Source: SMWN01 sp965221455
GTDB taxonomy: Bacteria; Pseudomonadota; Gammaproteobacteria; Eutrophobiales; Eutrophobiaceae
Reading direction: 5' to 3'
NCBI GenBank assembly: GCA_965221455.1
Contig: OZ244890.1
Location: forward strand, 1,674,001-1,738,000
Length of the DNA: 64,000 nucleotides
A program made the position numbers and the translations under genes. Positions 44,126 to 53,842 of this stretch are shown here, in pieces. The first letter of the stretch is position 1. Each line of letters begins with the position of its first letter. The notes beneath the pieces are model-generated. The model did no database searches. It had not been told where the DNA came from and saw only the letters and a list, made by a program, of their open reading frames with translations.

Positions 44126-45028
44126 TCATTGTCTGTTCACCACGTTTGTTGCCGCTTCCAGTGCTGCAATACGTTCATTCAGAGTAGGATGAGTCATAAA
44201 TAATTTTTTTAATCCACTACCGACCCCACCGGATATTCCAAAAGAAGAAAATTCACCGGGTAAATCTTGAGGATCATTTACAGTTTGTAAGCGTTTAAGG
44301 GCGGCAATCATTTTATGACTGCCGGCAAGCTCAGCACCCCCGGCATCTGCATGAAACTCACGCCAGCGTGAGAACCATCTCACAATCATACTGGCGAGAA
44401 TTGATAGCACCAATTGCGCGAAAATTGAGGAAATGTAGTAACCGGGACCCATGCCATTTCTTGTCTTGAAAATGATGCGATCAACAAAAAATCCGATGAC
44501 ACGTGACAGAAAAACGACAAAAGTATTCACCACACCCTGCATTAGGCCCATGGTAATCATATCGCCGTTACTCACGTGACTGACCTCATGAGCGAGTACG
44601 GCTTCGACTTCATCTCTGGTCATATTGACGAGCAGCCCTGTACTAACGGCAACCAGCGCATTGTTACGGTTCATTCCTGTTGCAAAGGCGTTCGGTTGAG
44701 GCGATTCAAATATCCCGACTTCAGGCATGCCGATACGGGCTTTTTCCGCCTGCTGCTTGACGGTATCAAGCAGCCATTGTTCATCGTTATTCCGGGGTTC
44801 TTCTATCACGTGAACGCCCATGCTTTTTTTCGCAGACCATTTGGAGATAGCGAGTGATATAAAAGAACCGCTAAAACCGATGACGGCGGACATGACCAGT
44901 AAGGCATTGAGGTTGAGGTCAACACCATTACTATCCAGTATTCCCTCAATGCCAAGCAGTTGGAATGTAATACTAAGCAACACCAGAACTGCGGCATTGG
45001 TTGCCAGAAATAGACCTAGTCGCATCAT
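44126..45028 (-). CDS. htpX: Membrane metalloprotease HtpX
   Basis: 300 aa, M48B inner-membrane zinc protease of envelope quality control. M-M-R-L-G-L-F-L-A-T-N start as in E. coli; two N-terminal and two central transmembrane segments; zinc site H-E-V-S-H (about residue 144) with downstream E in F-H-A-D-A. GGAGG lies ~10 nt before ATG. Length is typical. Confidence 0.95.
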   Translation of the reverse strand: MMRLGLFLATNAAVLVLLSITFQLLGIEGILDSNGVDLNLNALLVMSAVIGFSGSFISLAISKWSAKKSMGVHVIEEPRNNDEQWLLDTVKQQAEKARIGMPEVGIFESPQPNAFATGMNRNNALVAVSTGLLVNMTRDEVEAVLAHEVSHVSNGDMITMGLMQGVVNTFVVFLSRVIGFFVDRIIFKTRNGMGPGYYISSIFAQLVLSILASMIVRWFSRWREFHADAGGAELAGSHKMIAALKRLQTVNDPQDLPGEFSSFGISGGVGSGLKKLFMTHPTLNERIAALEAATNVVNRQ

Positions 45029-45228
45029 TGATACAAATCCTCCGGGTAGGGGGTGTTATTGTGTTTGAGTCAATATGGGGTTAAGCAGGCTCACATTCAA
45101 GCTCAGTCATGATTTTACTCTGGACTCATTCCACGCAAGCCTGAGCCATAGTGTATTCTGTTTATTCGACATCACCAAAAGCCAGGTATTTGGATATGCA
45201 GACGTTAAAATTTGGACCACACTAAACC

Positions 45229-45714
45229 GTGAATGAGAACGCATCCATTCCCAGGGGATTTCTGAAAAACCCGATACACCTTCTCGCTTTGGGGTTTGGT
45301 GCCGGCTGTGCGCCGAAAATGCCGGGAACAATCGGCACACTCGTCGGCATGTTATTTTATTTACCGATGGTTTTTTATTTATCCCGGCCTGTTTATATCA
45401 TTGTCACCATTGCATTATTTTTGTTGGGTATTTGGATATGCGAAGTGACAGAAAAAAATTTAGGCAAACATGATCACGGCGGGATCGTCTGGGATGAAAT
45501 CGTTGGTTTTCTAGTCACAATGATTGCAGTTCCTCCAGATTGGCGATTTGTGTTATCGGGTTTTCTGTTATTTCGTTTGTTTGACATATGCAAGCCCTGG
45601 CCGATTGGCTGGCTGGAGAGTAAGTTCCCAGGCGGTTTGGGGATCATGGTGGATGACGTATTAGCCGGGATTTATGCACTAATAATACTTCAAATAATCG
45701 TTTATTTATTATAG
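45229..45714 (+). CDS. pgpA: Phosphatidylglycerophosphatase A
   Basis: 161 aa from GTG 45229. Inner-membrane enzyme that makes phosphatidylglycerol. Family motifs: F-G-A-G-C-A-P-K-M-P-G-T-I-G-T, W-D-E-I-V-G, D-I-C-K-P-W-P-I-G, and G-I-M-V-D-D-V-L-A-G-I; three hydrophobic segments. Divergent from htpX, followed 34 bp later by the transglycosylase. Confidence 0.94.
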   Translation: MNENASIPRGFLKNPIHLLALGFGAGCAPKMPGTIGTLVGMLFYLPMVFYLSRPVYIIVTIALFLLGIWICEVTEKNLGKHDHGGIVWDEIVGFLVTMIAVPPDWRFVLSGFLLFRLFDICKPWPIGWLESKFPGGLGIMVDDVLAGIYALIILQIIVYLL

Positions 45715-45748
45715 TGTTACGTCTGACTTGAATATACTTTGGTTAAGA

Positions 45749-46369
45749 ATGCGCCCAGTCAGGAAACTTGATATGTCAGTATTTTTGGTCGGTACCTTAT
45801 TGGCGGCACCGGTCGTCTATGCCGATATCTACAAATACACGGACAAACACGGTCGTGTTACCCTGACCGATGCCCCGAAAAACAGTGAATACGTCAGGCT
45901 GGTCAAAACATGGAAAGGTTGGGTGCCCTTAAAATCAGGCTCAATTAGATATGGAGATTTTGAGCAAAACAGAAAAAAGCATACGAGTACAATCAACGCG
46001 ATAGCTCGTCGGTACGAGTTACCGAAGTCATTGCTTCATGCAGTGATTACCGCAGAGTCAGCCTATGATTCCAATGCTGTCTCCACAGCAGGCGCGGTGG
46101 GTTTAATGCAACTCATGCCGGTAACAGCAAAACGATATGGCGTTAACGACAGGCGCGATCCATACCAAAATGTCAATGGTGGTTCGCAATATCTTCGCGA
46201 TTTACTGGTGCTGTTCAATAACAACCTGAAATTAGTGCTTGCAGCATACAATGCCGGTGAAGGGACTGTTAAAAAATACAATAACGCTATACCGCCTTAT
46301 AAAGAAACCCGGAATTACGTGAAAAAAGTAATTGAGTATTACAACGAATACAAACAATCAATGGGTTGA
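45749..46369 (+). CDS. SLT-type lytic transglycosylase with DUF4124
   Basis: 206 aa from ATG 45749 with a Sec signal (ending V-V-Y-A). An N-terminal DUF4124-like segment (I-Y-K-Y-T-D-K-H-G-R-V-T-L-T-D-A-P) is followed by a goose-lysozyme/SLT domain: catalytic Glu in I-T-A-E-S-A-Y, G-A-V-G-L-M-Q-L-M-P, and L-A-A-Y-N-A-G-E-G-T-V. Cleaves peptidoglycan in the periplasm, forming 1,6-anhydromuramyl ends. Confidence 0.92.
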   Translation: MRPVRKLDMSVFLVGTLLAAPVVYADIYKYTDKHGRVTLTDAPKNSEYVRLVKTWKGWVPLKSGSIRYGDFEQNRKKHTSTINAIARRYELPKSLLHAVITAESAYDSNAVSTAGAVGLMQLMPVTAKRYGVNDRRDPYQNVNGGSQYLRDLLVLFNNNLKLVLAAYNAGEGTVKKYNNAIPPYKETRNYVKKVIEYYNEYKQSMG

Positions 46370-46450
46370 TTCAGGTTCCTTAACAAGTTCGCTATATAGT
46401 TATAAGATCAATAGCTTCCGTTATTTAATTAATATGAAGAATTTAAGGGT

Positions 46451-48925
46451 ATGTCTGTAGATAAAAAACAATTCGAGGAAATCATTAAGCAACTCATACC
46501 CATCAGTGATCTTTCCCCCAAGGGTCAAAACGATGCCGTCGAGATGGCAGAGATCCTCGAATTCAAAAAGAAGAAGGCCGTATTCAAGGAAGGTGTGCGG
46601 GATAATTATTCTTACTATCTTCTTGATGGGGAACTGGATCTCCTGACTAAAAAACAGGTTCAGAGCAAAATCACCAGTGCCAGCAACAGTGCCAGATACG
46701 CAATTGCCCAATTGCAACCGCGGCAATATACCGCCATGACAACCACTCCGGCAGTGATCTTGAGGTTGGATAGAAGTGCGCTGGACAGGTTGATGGTGCA
46801 CGAAAGTAATCAGAACACGGAGACGCAAGACACGAATGATGAAATGGGTGTCCGCGAGATAGAAGATGACGAAGACAGTGACTGGATGACGACAATGTTG
46901 CAGTCGGATCTGTTCGCCAAGCTGCCAATGGCGAACATTCAGCAGCTGTTTGCGTATCTTGAACCTGTCTCACTTGAAGCGGGTGCCAGCGTGATAAAAC
47001 AGGGTGAACTCGGTGATAATTATTACATTATTTCAGAAGGTCGTTGTCAGGTATCAAGAGTTCCTAAAGAAGGGGAAGAGCCGGTTAAATTAGCAGAGTT
47101 GTCGGTAGGGGACAGTTTCGGGGAAGAAGCGTTGCTGACTGATGCTGACAGGAATGCCACTGTGACCATGTTGTCTGACGGTGTGTTGATGGAATTAAAC
47201 AAGGATAGTTTTGTAGAGTTAATTAAAAAACCTGCTTTAAGCACAGTATCTTTTGCAGAAGCCGAAAAAATCTCCAGTGAAGGTGGTAACTGGATTGATG
47301 TGCGGTTTGCCAAAGAGTACGAAGCCTCACATATTGAATCCAGTACCAATATTCCGCTTAACACACTGCGTGCGCGCATGGATAAATTCGAGTCTGACAA
47401 GCACTACATCATTTGTTGTGATACCGGTGGGCGGAGTTCTACCGCAGCGTTTCTACTGACACAAGCCGGTCTTCGCGTGTCCTATCTTCAGGGGGGACTT
47501 AATTCAAACTCTGGTGCAGCACAAATAAAATCGGAAGGCATGCCGCCGGATGTTGTGCCATCGGCCGCCGTTCAGACCGAAGTTGTTGAAGAAGTCAAAA
47601 AGGCCAGTCCTGCCGAGACAGGTGTTGTTGACAGAAGAGCTGATTCTGCAGTGAGGGCATCGGTACTGGAGGCAGATTTGGCCGTGAAGGAAATGGATAT
47701 CGAGGCGTCCAGGAAAGTACTTGCAGAAAATAAACAGGCGGACGAAAAACAAAAGGCAAAATACGAGGCGGAAAGAAAAAAGCTGGAGCAGGAAAGACAG
47801 GCAATAGCGGAACAGAAAAAACTCGTGGAACAGGAAGTCGAGAAGAAACGCAGGGAAGAGGAAGAGAAGATTGAAGCGATTAGAAAAAATGCTGAATTAA
47901 AGATGCAGGAGGAAAAGAAAAAGCTGGAAGCAATCTACTCGAAAAATACCGAAGAGATGAAGAATCTTCAGGAAATGAAAGCCAAAGCAGAGGCAGAACT
48001 CGCAAAACAGGTGGATAAATCAAAACGCGAATTGGCTGAAGCCAGAAGTTTGCAAGGCAGTGTTTCAGCGCAAAAAAAGAAGTTTGAAGAAGACGCGGAA
48101 AAGCAGCGCATAAAACTTGAATCAGCGGCGGAAAAACAGCGTGCAAAACAGGCCGAATTGGAAAAAAGTATAAAGGCCAGAGCCAAGGCTTTATTGGAAG
48201 AGGAAAAACGCAAACTTGCAGATCAATTTGCGCAGAATAATGAAGCATTGGAACAGGCACAAAAAGAAAAGTCCGTTGCAGAAGCCGGGCGTATTGCGGC
48301 AAAAGAAGCCGCCGCAGAGATAATCGCGGAACACAAGGCGAAATTTGAACAGGAAAAAGCTAATCTTAAAGCTCAGTTAGAGGTGGAAAGAGCAAAGATT
48401 GAAAAAGAATCAAGACAAATCAGGGCTAAATTAAATGAAGCTCGCAGTGCCAAGAATGCAGCGGAAGCTGCCAGTAAAAAGGCAAAAGAAGAAGCCGGTA
48501 AATTACAAGCCAGGCAGGCTGAAAAGATGGCTAAAGAGGGCAAGCAAGACAAATCTTTGGCACAGGAAATGCGACTCGCGGAAGCAAAGCTCGCCGAAGC
48601 AAAGCTCGCCGAAGCAAAGCTCGCCGAAGCAAAAAAAATGCTTGATGATGCAATGCGAACTGAAAAAATTACAGTGGCCGAAAAGGAAGGTATTGATGAA
48701 AATCTCGTGAAACAAAAGAGTGGAACAGAAAAACTGGATCAGCAAATGCAGTCAGAACTGGACGAATGGAGAGACAATAATGTCGGGAGTGATAAACAAT
48801 CTTCGGGAAGAGTTTTTCATGCAGACCATGTTAAACGGATCAAGGAAAAAGCGGAAGCAGCGAGAAGAAAGACGCAACAGGCTGCTGATAGCCTGTTATC
48901 GGATGTCACGTCCCGGATGAAGTAG
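46451..48925 (+). CDS. cNMP-binding / rhodanese / coiled-coil fusion protein
   Basis: 824 aa, no signal peptide. A first degenerate cNMP-like domain (~1-115), then a second cyclic-nucleotide-binding domain (~150-270: E-A-G-A-S-V-I-K-Q-G-E-L-G-D-N-Y-Y-I-I, G-D-S-F-G-E-E-A-L-L with D-A-D-R-N-A-T-V), a rhodanese domain (~275-355: D-V-R-F-A-K-E-Y, active-site loop C-D-T-G-G-R-S-S) and a ~430-residue Ala/Glu/Lys coiled coil. Near residue 710 a 15-bp unit is repeated as K-L-A-E-A. Probably a cytosolic second-messenger-linked sulfur/stress or structural protein; function not known. Confidence 0.85.
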   Translation: MSVDKKQFEEIIKQLIPISDLSPKGQNDAVEMAEILEFKKKKAVFKEGVRDNYSYYLLDGELDLLTKKQVQSKITSASNSARYAIAQLQPRQYTAMTTTPAVILRLDRSALDRLMVHESNQNTETQDTNDEMGVREIEDDEDSDWMTTMLQSDLFAKLPMANIQQLFAYLEPVSLEAGASVIKQGELGDNYYIISEGRCQVSRVPKEGEEPVKLAELSVGDSFGEEALLTDADRNATVTMLSDGVLMELNKDSFVELIKKPALSTVSFAEAEKISSEGGNWIDVRFAKEYEASHIESSTNIPLNTLRARMDKFESDKHYIICCDTGGRSSTAAFLLTQAGLRVSYLQGGLNSNSGAAQIKSEGMPPDVVPSAAVQTEVVEEVKKASPAETGVVDRRADSAVRASVLEADLAVKEMDIEASRKVLAENKQADEKQKAKYEAERKKLEQERQAIAEQKKLVEQEVEKKRREEEEKIEAIRKNAELKMQEEKKKLEAIYSKNTEEMKNLQEMKAKAEAELAKQVDKSKRELAEARSLQGSVSAQKKKFEEDAEKQRIKLESAAEKQRAKQAELEKSIKARAKALLEEEKRKLADQFAQNNEALEQAQKEKSVAEAGRIAAKEAAAEIIAEHKAKFEQEKANLKAQLEVERAKIEKESRQIRAKLNEARSAKNAAEAASKKAKEEAGKLQARQAEKMAKEGKQDKSLAQEMRLAEAKLAEAKLAEAKLAEAKKMLDDAMRTEKITVAEKEGIDENLVKQKSGTEKLDQQMQSELDEWRDNNVGSDKQSSGRVFHADHVKRIKEKAEAARRKTQQAADSLLSDVTSRMK

Positions 48926-49077
48926 TGGGAGCCCGCAACAAACCGGGATAACAATTTCAAGGGATCCCCGGTCGGGTTTGAGCGAGGTCGCTTGCGCTTA
49001 AACGTGTTCGTGATCTCCAGTGATGTATCAAACAAGCGATAATTAATAAATTTAATCTTGTTCAGGAGATAAAAATT

Positions 49078-49626
49078 ATGAGTGATGGAATGGTTATGCG
49101 TGTGGGCGAAGCATTGGTTGCAGGAGGACCTCCAGGAACTGCTGCAGAACCGGAAGTTATTATCGGAGAACTTGATGGACCGTTTGGTACCGCATTCGCG
49201 AATTTGGTCGGCGACCAGGTAAAGGGACATACACGCGTACTGGCAATATTGAATACTGATATCATGGTCAGGCCGGCGACACTGATGGTCAGTAAAGTAA
49301 CTGTCAAGGATGAGCGCTACACTAACATCCTCATGGGAACTGTGCAGGGCGCGATTGCAAATGGTGTCCTTGACGCTGTTAGAAATGGTGATATTCCCAA
49401 ACAGAAAGCGAATGAATTGGGAATCATAGTTTCAGTCTGGTTGAACCCTTCTGTGGCAACAGATGATAATCTGGATCATCAAATATTATTTGATATACAT
49501 CGTCAGGCCACCGCAACAGCGATTCATAAAGCAATGAATAATGAGCCTGACATTGATTGGTTATTGGAAAAGCAGGACGAGATTGTCCACAAGTATTTTC
49601 AGATGGGTCTGGATGGAAAAATATAG
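49078..49626 (+). CDS. Formaldehyde-activating-enzyme (Fae) homologue
   Basis: 182 aa; AGGAG precedes ATG. Matches Fae throughout: R-V-G-E-A-L-V near residue 8, I-I-G-E-L-D-G-P-F-G-T-A-F, P-A-T-L-M-V-S-K-V-T-V, G-T-V-Q-G-A-I-A-N-G-V-L-D-A-V and a C-terminal helix extension. True Fae condenses formaldehyde with tetrahydromethanopterin. In my alignment from memory the catalytic His (...A-H-I-D-L-I-I-G) is replaced by Glu24 (A-E-P-E-V-I-I-G), so this may be a non-catalytic paralogue. No other H4MPT genes are in the window. Confidence 0.85.
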   Translation: MSDGMVMRVGEALVAGGPPGTAAEPEVIIGELDGPFGTAFANLVGDQVKGHTRVLAILNTDIMVRPATLMVSKVTVKDERYTNILMGTVQGAIANGVLDAVRNGDIPKQKANELGIIVSVWLNPSVATDDNLDHQILFDIHRQATATAIHKAMNNEPDIDWLLEKQDEIVHKYFQMGLDGKI

Positions 49627-49850
49627 CATCCTGATAACCGGTTGCCGTGTCACTACCAACTTGACTTAAATCACATCTCCATGCACCAACGTGGCGATTA
49701 TCCCGGTACTGACCTGCCCCCCCAAACCTGAACCACTACAGTCCTCGCAACGGCGGGTTGGTGCCTGCCCTGCGCTTTCCCGAGTTTAGCCATGCACATG
49801 GGTGGCAAGAAAAGCCGGTGCAGTGAGCGTCCATGCTGTCCATGCAGCCA
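49627..49850. repeat. Boundary repeat 3' of surface gene 2
   Basis: CGCTTTCCCGAGTTTAGCCA, then CACATGGGTGGCAAGAAAAG and GCCGGTGCAGTGAGCGTCCA, all shared with the DNA 3' of gene 3 (55.4 kb) and closely with gene 1 (31.4 kb). No gene. Confidence 0.65.
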
Positions 49851-52800
49851 CTACTGCAAGAGTGCCTCGATATTCGTCCTGACCGCATTGAACGAGGGAT
49901 TGCCCGGAATGGTATCAAGCAGGCCCACCGCGTCGCGAATACCAAACAGATAGCGACCCAGCAAGAGTCCGTCACTCTGGTTGGGATCACCGCCGCTGCC
50001 ATCCACATCAAGACGACCGCTGGCGAAAGCTCCCGCAATATTCGTCGTGACCGCATTGAACGAGGGACTCCCCGGAATCGTATCAAGCAAGCCCGCCGCA
50101 TCACGAATACCAAACAGGTAGCGGCCCAGCAAGAGTCCGTCACTCTGGTTGGGATCACCACCGCTGCCATCGACATCAAGATTCACCGCCGCTGTCTCCG
50201 TCACCGTCACGGTCACGGTGGCCGCCGTGACGGTACGATAGGTGGTGTCGGTACTGGTCACCGTATGCGTGAGTTGCACGGTCTCGTCGTCTGTATCAGC
50301 GTCTTCCACTCCCGTCACGGTGATGGTTTTGGCGGTATTCCAGTCGGTGGCGCTAAACATCAGTGAGGTGGGACTCACCGTCGCAGCAGCGGCATTGGAA
50401 TGGGTCACGCTAATCGTCACTGCTTCCGTCGGTGGGGTATTCAGGCGCAGTGTATACATGCCAGTCCCGCCACGCTCATGGACTGTCAGTGTCGTGGTAC
50501 TCACGGTCACGCCCGGCGTGTCGTTATCATTCAAGGTCACAGCGACGGGGTCTATCGTCACGCCACCGGCATAGTCGGCATCTGTGCTTGTCGCTGTATG
50601 CGTGAGTTGCACGGTCTCGTGGTCCGCATCTGTGTCTTCAACACCACTCACGGTCACTGTCTGGACACTGTTCCAGTTGTCTGTGCTAAACGTCAGTGAG
50701 GTGGCACTGAGGGTCACCGCAGTGGCATCGGGATTGCTCACCATAATCGTCACCGGCACGGTCGGTCGCCTGGTCAACGCCAGTGTATAGGTGCCATTGC
50801 CAGCTTCGTCGACCGCCAGCGTGGTCGGACTCACGCGCACACCCGCAACCACTACCGGGTCGGACGTCAGGCTATCGCCTCCCGCATTCGGATAACTCGC
50901 CATCACGCGCAACCACGTGCCTATCTGTGATTGGTCTGATGCAATCGTGTACGTGGCGGTATTATTCGTCCCCGGTGCGGCGGTAAACGGACCCGCCGAG
51001 GCGGTTGCTGTCTGCCATTCATGGGTAATCGTACCGACATCGGTATTTGGTGAGGCGTCCGCGTCGGTGACCGCGCCCGCCGTCAGCGTGCCGCCTGCTC
51101 TGGCATTGCCGGTGATGGGACCGAGCACACCGCGACGGTCAACCTGTACGCTATTGGAGAACAGGGTGTCGTTGAAATCCCCGCCCTGGGTCACCTGCAC
51201 CCGCAGCCAGTGAGCATGGTCCGCCGCTTGCACCGTGTAGGTCGCTGCTGTGCCATTCTGGCTGATATCTGTTGCGTTGCTACAGTCTTGAGTGGTACAG
51301 CGTTGCCATTGATGGGCGCTGATATTGACGGTCAACGTGGGATGGCTCAGCGCACCGGCGGTCAAGATATCATCGACCCTGGCCGGGGTGTTGGGGGTAC
51401 TGTCCTGTATGGCGCCTAATGACACGAGCGTCGCATCATGAATATAGTTGTCGGTGGCACTCAGCGCACCGATGGCCTGTTTGGTGATAGTCCCGCTCGC
51501 CCCGATATTGCACAGCAGCGAGCTGGCTTGTACGGTGCGTTCGCTGCCGGTGGTTTGCCCCGAGCGCACCCTTAAATCACCGCTGGCGGTACATAAAGTG
51601 TCCACCAGTACCACCGCGTTGCCGGAGGTCGGTCGGTAAAACACGATGCCCGGCCCCGGGATAGCGGTCCATGTAAGGTTCGGACGGGACAGGCCGGTCT
51701 TCAGGGTTATAGGAACTCCGGCGACCGCTAAGAGGAGGCCAGTGCTTGGGGTCGCCCGGCTGGTTGAGATGTATGTATCACCGCCGGCGGTGAAATTATT
51801 GACCATCGCAACGTCCAGCCGACCATCGTTGTCGCGGGTGAGTGTCACGCGTTTGAGGTCATTACCACGGAACAGCGTCGCATTGGTATGCCCGGCCGGG
51901 CCGTTGAGGATATAGTTATTCCAAAAGGTCTCACTCGGACGGGTCTCGGTGCCGCCGTGGTTGGTGGTGCCGCCGCCGTAGGCATTGGTACAGGTGTTGC
52001 CCGTCCCGGCATAACAGGTGCGCGTCTGGTTCTTGTCGGTGATATTGGCGGTACTCCAGGTGCCCCAGCCATCTGCGGAATAAATATAGTTGTCGGCGGC
52101 ACTCAGCTCACCGATGACCTGTTTGGTCGGGGCACTCGCCCCGATATTGCACAGCGGCGAGCTGGCTTGTACGGTTTGTTCGGTGTCGGTCGTGGTCCCC
52201 GAGCGGACCCTTAAATCACCGCTGGCGGTACATAAACTGTCCACCAGGAACACCGCGTTGCCGGAGGACGGTCGGTAAATTACCATGCCCTCCCCCGGGA
52301 TGGTCACCCATGTGCTGAGGTTCGGACGGGTCAGGCCGGACTTCAGGCTTATAGTAACTTTGTAGAGTCTGCCGCTACTCGGGGTCGCTTGGTTAGTGGT
52401 GATGTATTCAGATTGGAACGCAATGAGATTGAAACGCTGGATTTGTAGTCGACCATCGTCGTTGTTGCGGGAGAGTGTCACGTCTGTGATGTCACCGCCT
52501 CCTGTAAACTCCGTCGCATTGGTATACCCGGCCGGGCCGTTGAGGAGATAGTTGCGCCAGAAAGTCTCACTCGGACGGGTCTCGGTGCCGCCGTGGTTGG
52601 TGGTGCCGCCCCCGTAGGCATTGGTACAGGTGTTGCCCGTCCCGGCATTACAGGTGCGCGTCTGGTTCTTGTCGGTGATGTTCTCCGCACTCCATGCGCC
52701 CCAGCCAGATGATTGCGCCCATGCCGCCGGGCTAGACAATGCCGCCAGCAGGGCAACGGCGCCCATGACTGTTGTCATCCCGCGCCAAGCCCCTTGCCAG

Positions 52801-53411
52801 CTTCCTGGCAACGTGCTTGACCCGACCCCTTGCCCGCCGCCAGGTTCGTCGGTCAACCGCCGTTTTCCCATGATGCCCGCGAAACTGTACGCGACTGCAT
52901 CGTGTTGGCGTGTGTGCCTGGACTTTAAGCAACCACCCGACCCCTTCGGGGAGGGGGAATGGGTCATGTCGTGTTGTGTACTCAACCTATCCGCAGTAAC
53001 GTGCGCGACACATTCAGCCATGGAACGGTTGACCCTGTGCGTGGCGGCGGCGCGGTCTGCGCCAGTGTTGCGGTCTAGCGAGGGTGCTGTGGTGCTGTGG
53101 TGCTGTGGTGCTGTGGTGCTGTGGTGCTGTGGTGCTGTGGTGCTGTGGTGCTGTGGTGCTGTGGTGCTGTGGTGCTGTGGTGCTGTGGTGCTGTGGTGCT
53201 GTGGTGCTGTGGTGCTGTGGTGCTGTGGTGCTGTGGTGCTGTGGTGCTGTGGTGCTGTGGTGCTGTGGTGCTGTGGTGCTGTGGTGCTGTGGTGCTGTGG
53301 TGCTGTGGTGCTGTGGTGCTGTGGTGCTGTGGTGCTGTGGTGCTGTGGTGCTGCCGCTTGCTGAGCAAGCGGCAGCACGGCGGTGGTCTGTTTACGTGAT
53401 TTTGTTAGCAT
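49851..53411 (-). CDS. Surface protein 2: TSP1-like/Ig/Calx-beta/dockerin-like, repeat-coded N-terminus (ON)
   Basis: 1186 codons from ATG 53411 with GGAGA at 8 nt (a second ATG at 53429 lacks one). Same plan as gene 1: palindrome-coded start, an 88-residue (P-Q-H-H-S-T-T-A)n tract from 33 octamers, Arg/Gly leader, Sec-like signal ending A-W-A-Q, two WGxWS modules with hypervariable cores (about 52345-52515 and 51695-51880), two Ig-like, two Calx-beta-like and two dockerin-like repeats (D-V-D-G-S-G-G-D-P-N-Q-S-D-G-L-L-L-G-R-Y-L-F). No membrane anchor at the C-terminus. Frame is intact (ON). Convergent with fae. Confidence 0.8.
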   Translation of the reverse strand: MLTKSRKQTTAVLPLAQQAAAPQHHSTTAPQHHSTTAPQHHSTTAPQHHSTTAPQHHSTTAPQHHSTTAPQHHSTTAPQHHSTTAPQHHSTTAPQHHSTTAPQHHSTTAPSLDRNTGADRAAATHRVNRSMAECVAHVTADRLSTQHDMTHSPSPKGSGGCLKSRHTRQHDAVAYSFAGIMGKRRLTDEPGGGQGVGSSTLPGSWQGAWRGMTTVMGAVALLAALSSPAAWAQSSGWGAWSAENITDKNQTRTCNAGTGNTCTNAYGGGTTNHGGTETRPSETFWRNYLLNGPAGYTNATEFTGGGDITDVTLSRNNDDGRLQIQRFNLIAFQSEYITTNQATPSSGRLYKVTISLKSGLTRPNLSTWVTIPGEGMVIYRPSSGNAVFLVDSLCTASGDLRVRSGTTTDTEQTVQASSPLCNIGASAPTKQVIGELSAADNYIYSADGWGTWSTANITDKNQTRTCYAGTGNTCTNAYGGGTTNHGGTETRPSETFWNNYILNGPAGHTNATLFRGNDLKRVTLTRDNDGRLDVAMVNNFTAGGDTYISTSRATPSTGLLLAVAGVPITLKTGLSRPNLTWTAIPGPGIVFYRPTSGNAVVLVDTLCTASGDLRVRSGQTTGSERTVQASSLLCNIGASGTITKQAIGALSATDNYIHDATLVSLGAIQDSTPNTPARVDDILTAGALSHPTLTVNISAHQWQRCTTQDCSNATDISQNGTAATYTVQAADHAHWLRVQVTQGGDFNDTLFSNSVQVDRRGVLGPITGNARAGGTLTAGAVTDADASPNTDVGTITHEWQTATASAGPFTAAPGTNNTATYTIASDQSQIGTWLRVMASYPNAGGDSLTSDPVVVAGVRVSPTTLAVDEAGNGTYTLALTRRPTVPVTIMVSNPDATAVTLSATSLTFSTDNWNSVQTVTVSGVEDTDADHETVQLTHTATSTDADYAGGVTIDPVAVTLNDNDTPGVTVSTTTLTVHERGGTGMYTLRLNTPPTEAVTISVTHSNAAAATVSPTSLMFSATDWNTAKTITVTGVEDADTDDETVQLTHTVTSTDTTYRTVTAATVTVTVTETAAVNLDVDGSGGDPNQSDGLLLGRYLFGIRDAAGLLDTIPGSPSFNAVTTNIAGAFASGRLDVDGSGGDPNQSDGLLLGRYLFGIRDAVGLLDTIPGNPSFNAVRTNIEALLQ
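53084..53347 (-). repeat. Octanucleotide tandem repeat, 33 uniform units (gene 2)
   Basis: 33 perfect copies of GTGCTGTG (plus strand), 264 bp. The longest and most uniform of the three tracts, hence probably the most mutable. 390 nt separate ATG 53411 from the internal M-A-E-C-V codon, a multiple of 3. Confidence 0.97.
53348..53378. repeat. Perfect palindrome next to the gene 2 octamers
   Basis: Same 15-bp arms and 1-base centre as at 34882-34912, the same distance from the start codon. Confidence 0.95.
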
Positions 53412-53842
53412 TTGATGTTCTCCATACATGTCCAGTCAATATAACTAATTTTCGCCATACCCGCATGTATTATCTGGTTGAACACATTTACAACGCTTTA
53501 AGTGGTTCGAAGGTCGGGGGCAGGTCACCTGTGCTTAGGTTTCCCGAGTTTAGTAGTGCACATGGGTGGAAAGAAAAGCCGCTTAATAAAATGACTGAAC
53601 ATCGTCATTCCCGCGAAAAATATGTCCTCGCAGAAGTTGTGTATTTTTTTGCGTCTTTATAGATTCCCGCTTGCGCGGGAATGACGGGGTAGTGGTGCAG
53701 GAAGCGCGGAGCTTGAAAAACAGCCACCCCGCCCCTGCGGGGCACCCCTCCTTGACAAGGATGGGAGTGAGTTAGCTGGCAAAGTTGAGTGACAGTAAAA
53801 GCATTTCCCGCCCTAAAAGCTCTCCCCCTGCCAAGGGGTAGT
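53412..53842. repeat. Shared upstream region of surface gene 2
   Basis: Near-identical to the upstream DNA of gene 1 for about 200 bp (candidate -10 TATATT near 53442 on the minus strand), then REP-like CGTCATTCCCGCGAAA and ATTCCCGC-TTGC-GCGGGAAT, then the GAGTTAGC...CTCCCCCTGCC repeat also seen at 31.3 kb. No gene. Confidence 0.6.

Noticed and set aside
53084..53662. Plus-strand frames rich in Cys/Trp/Leu/Val over the octamers
   Set aside because: Produced by reading the GTGCTGTG repeat; every frame of an 8-bp repeat without a stop is open.
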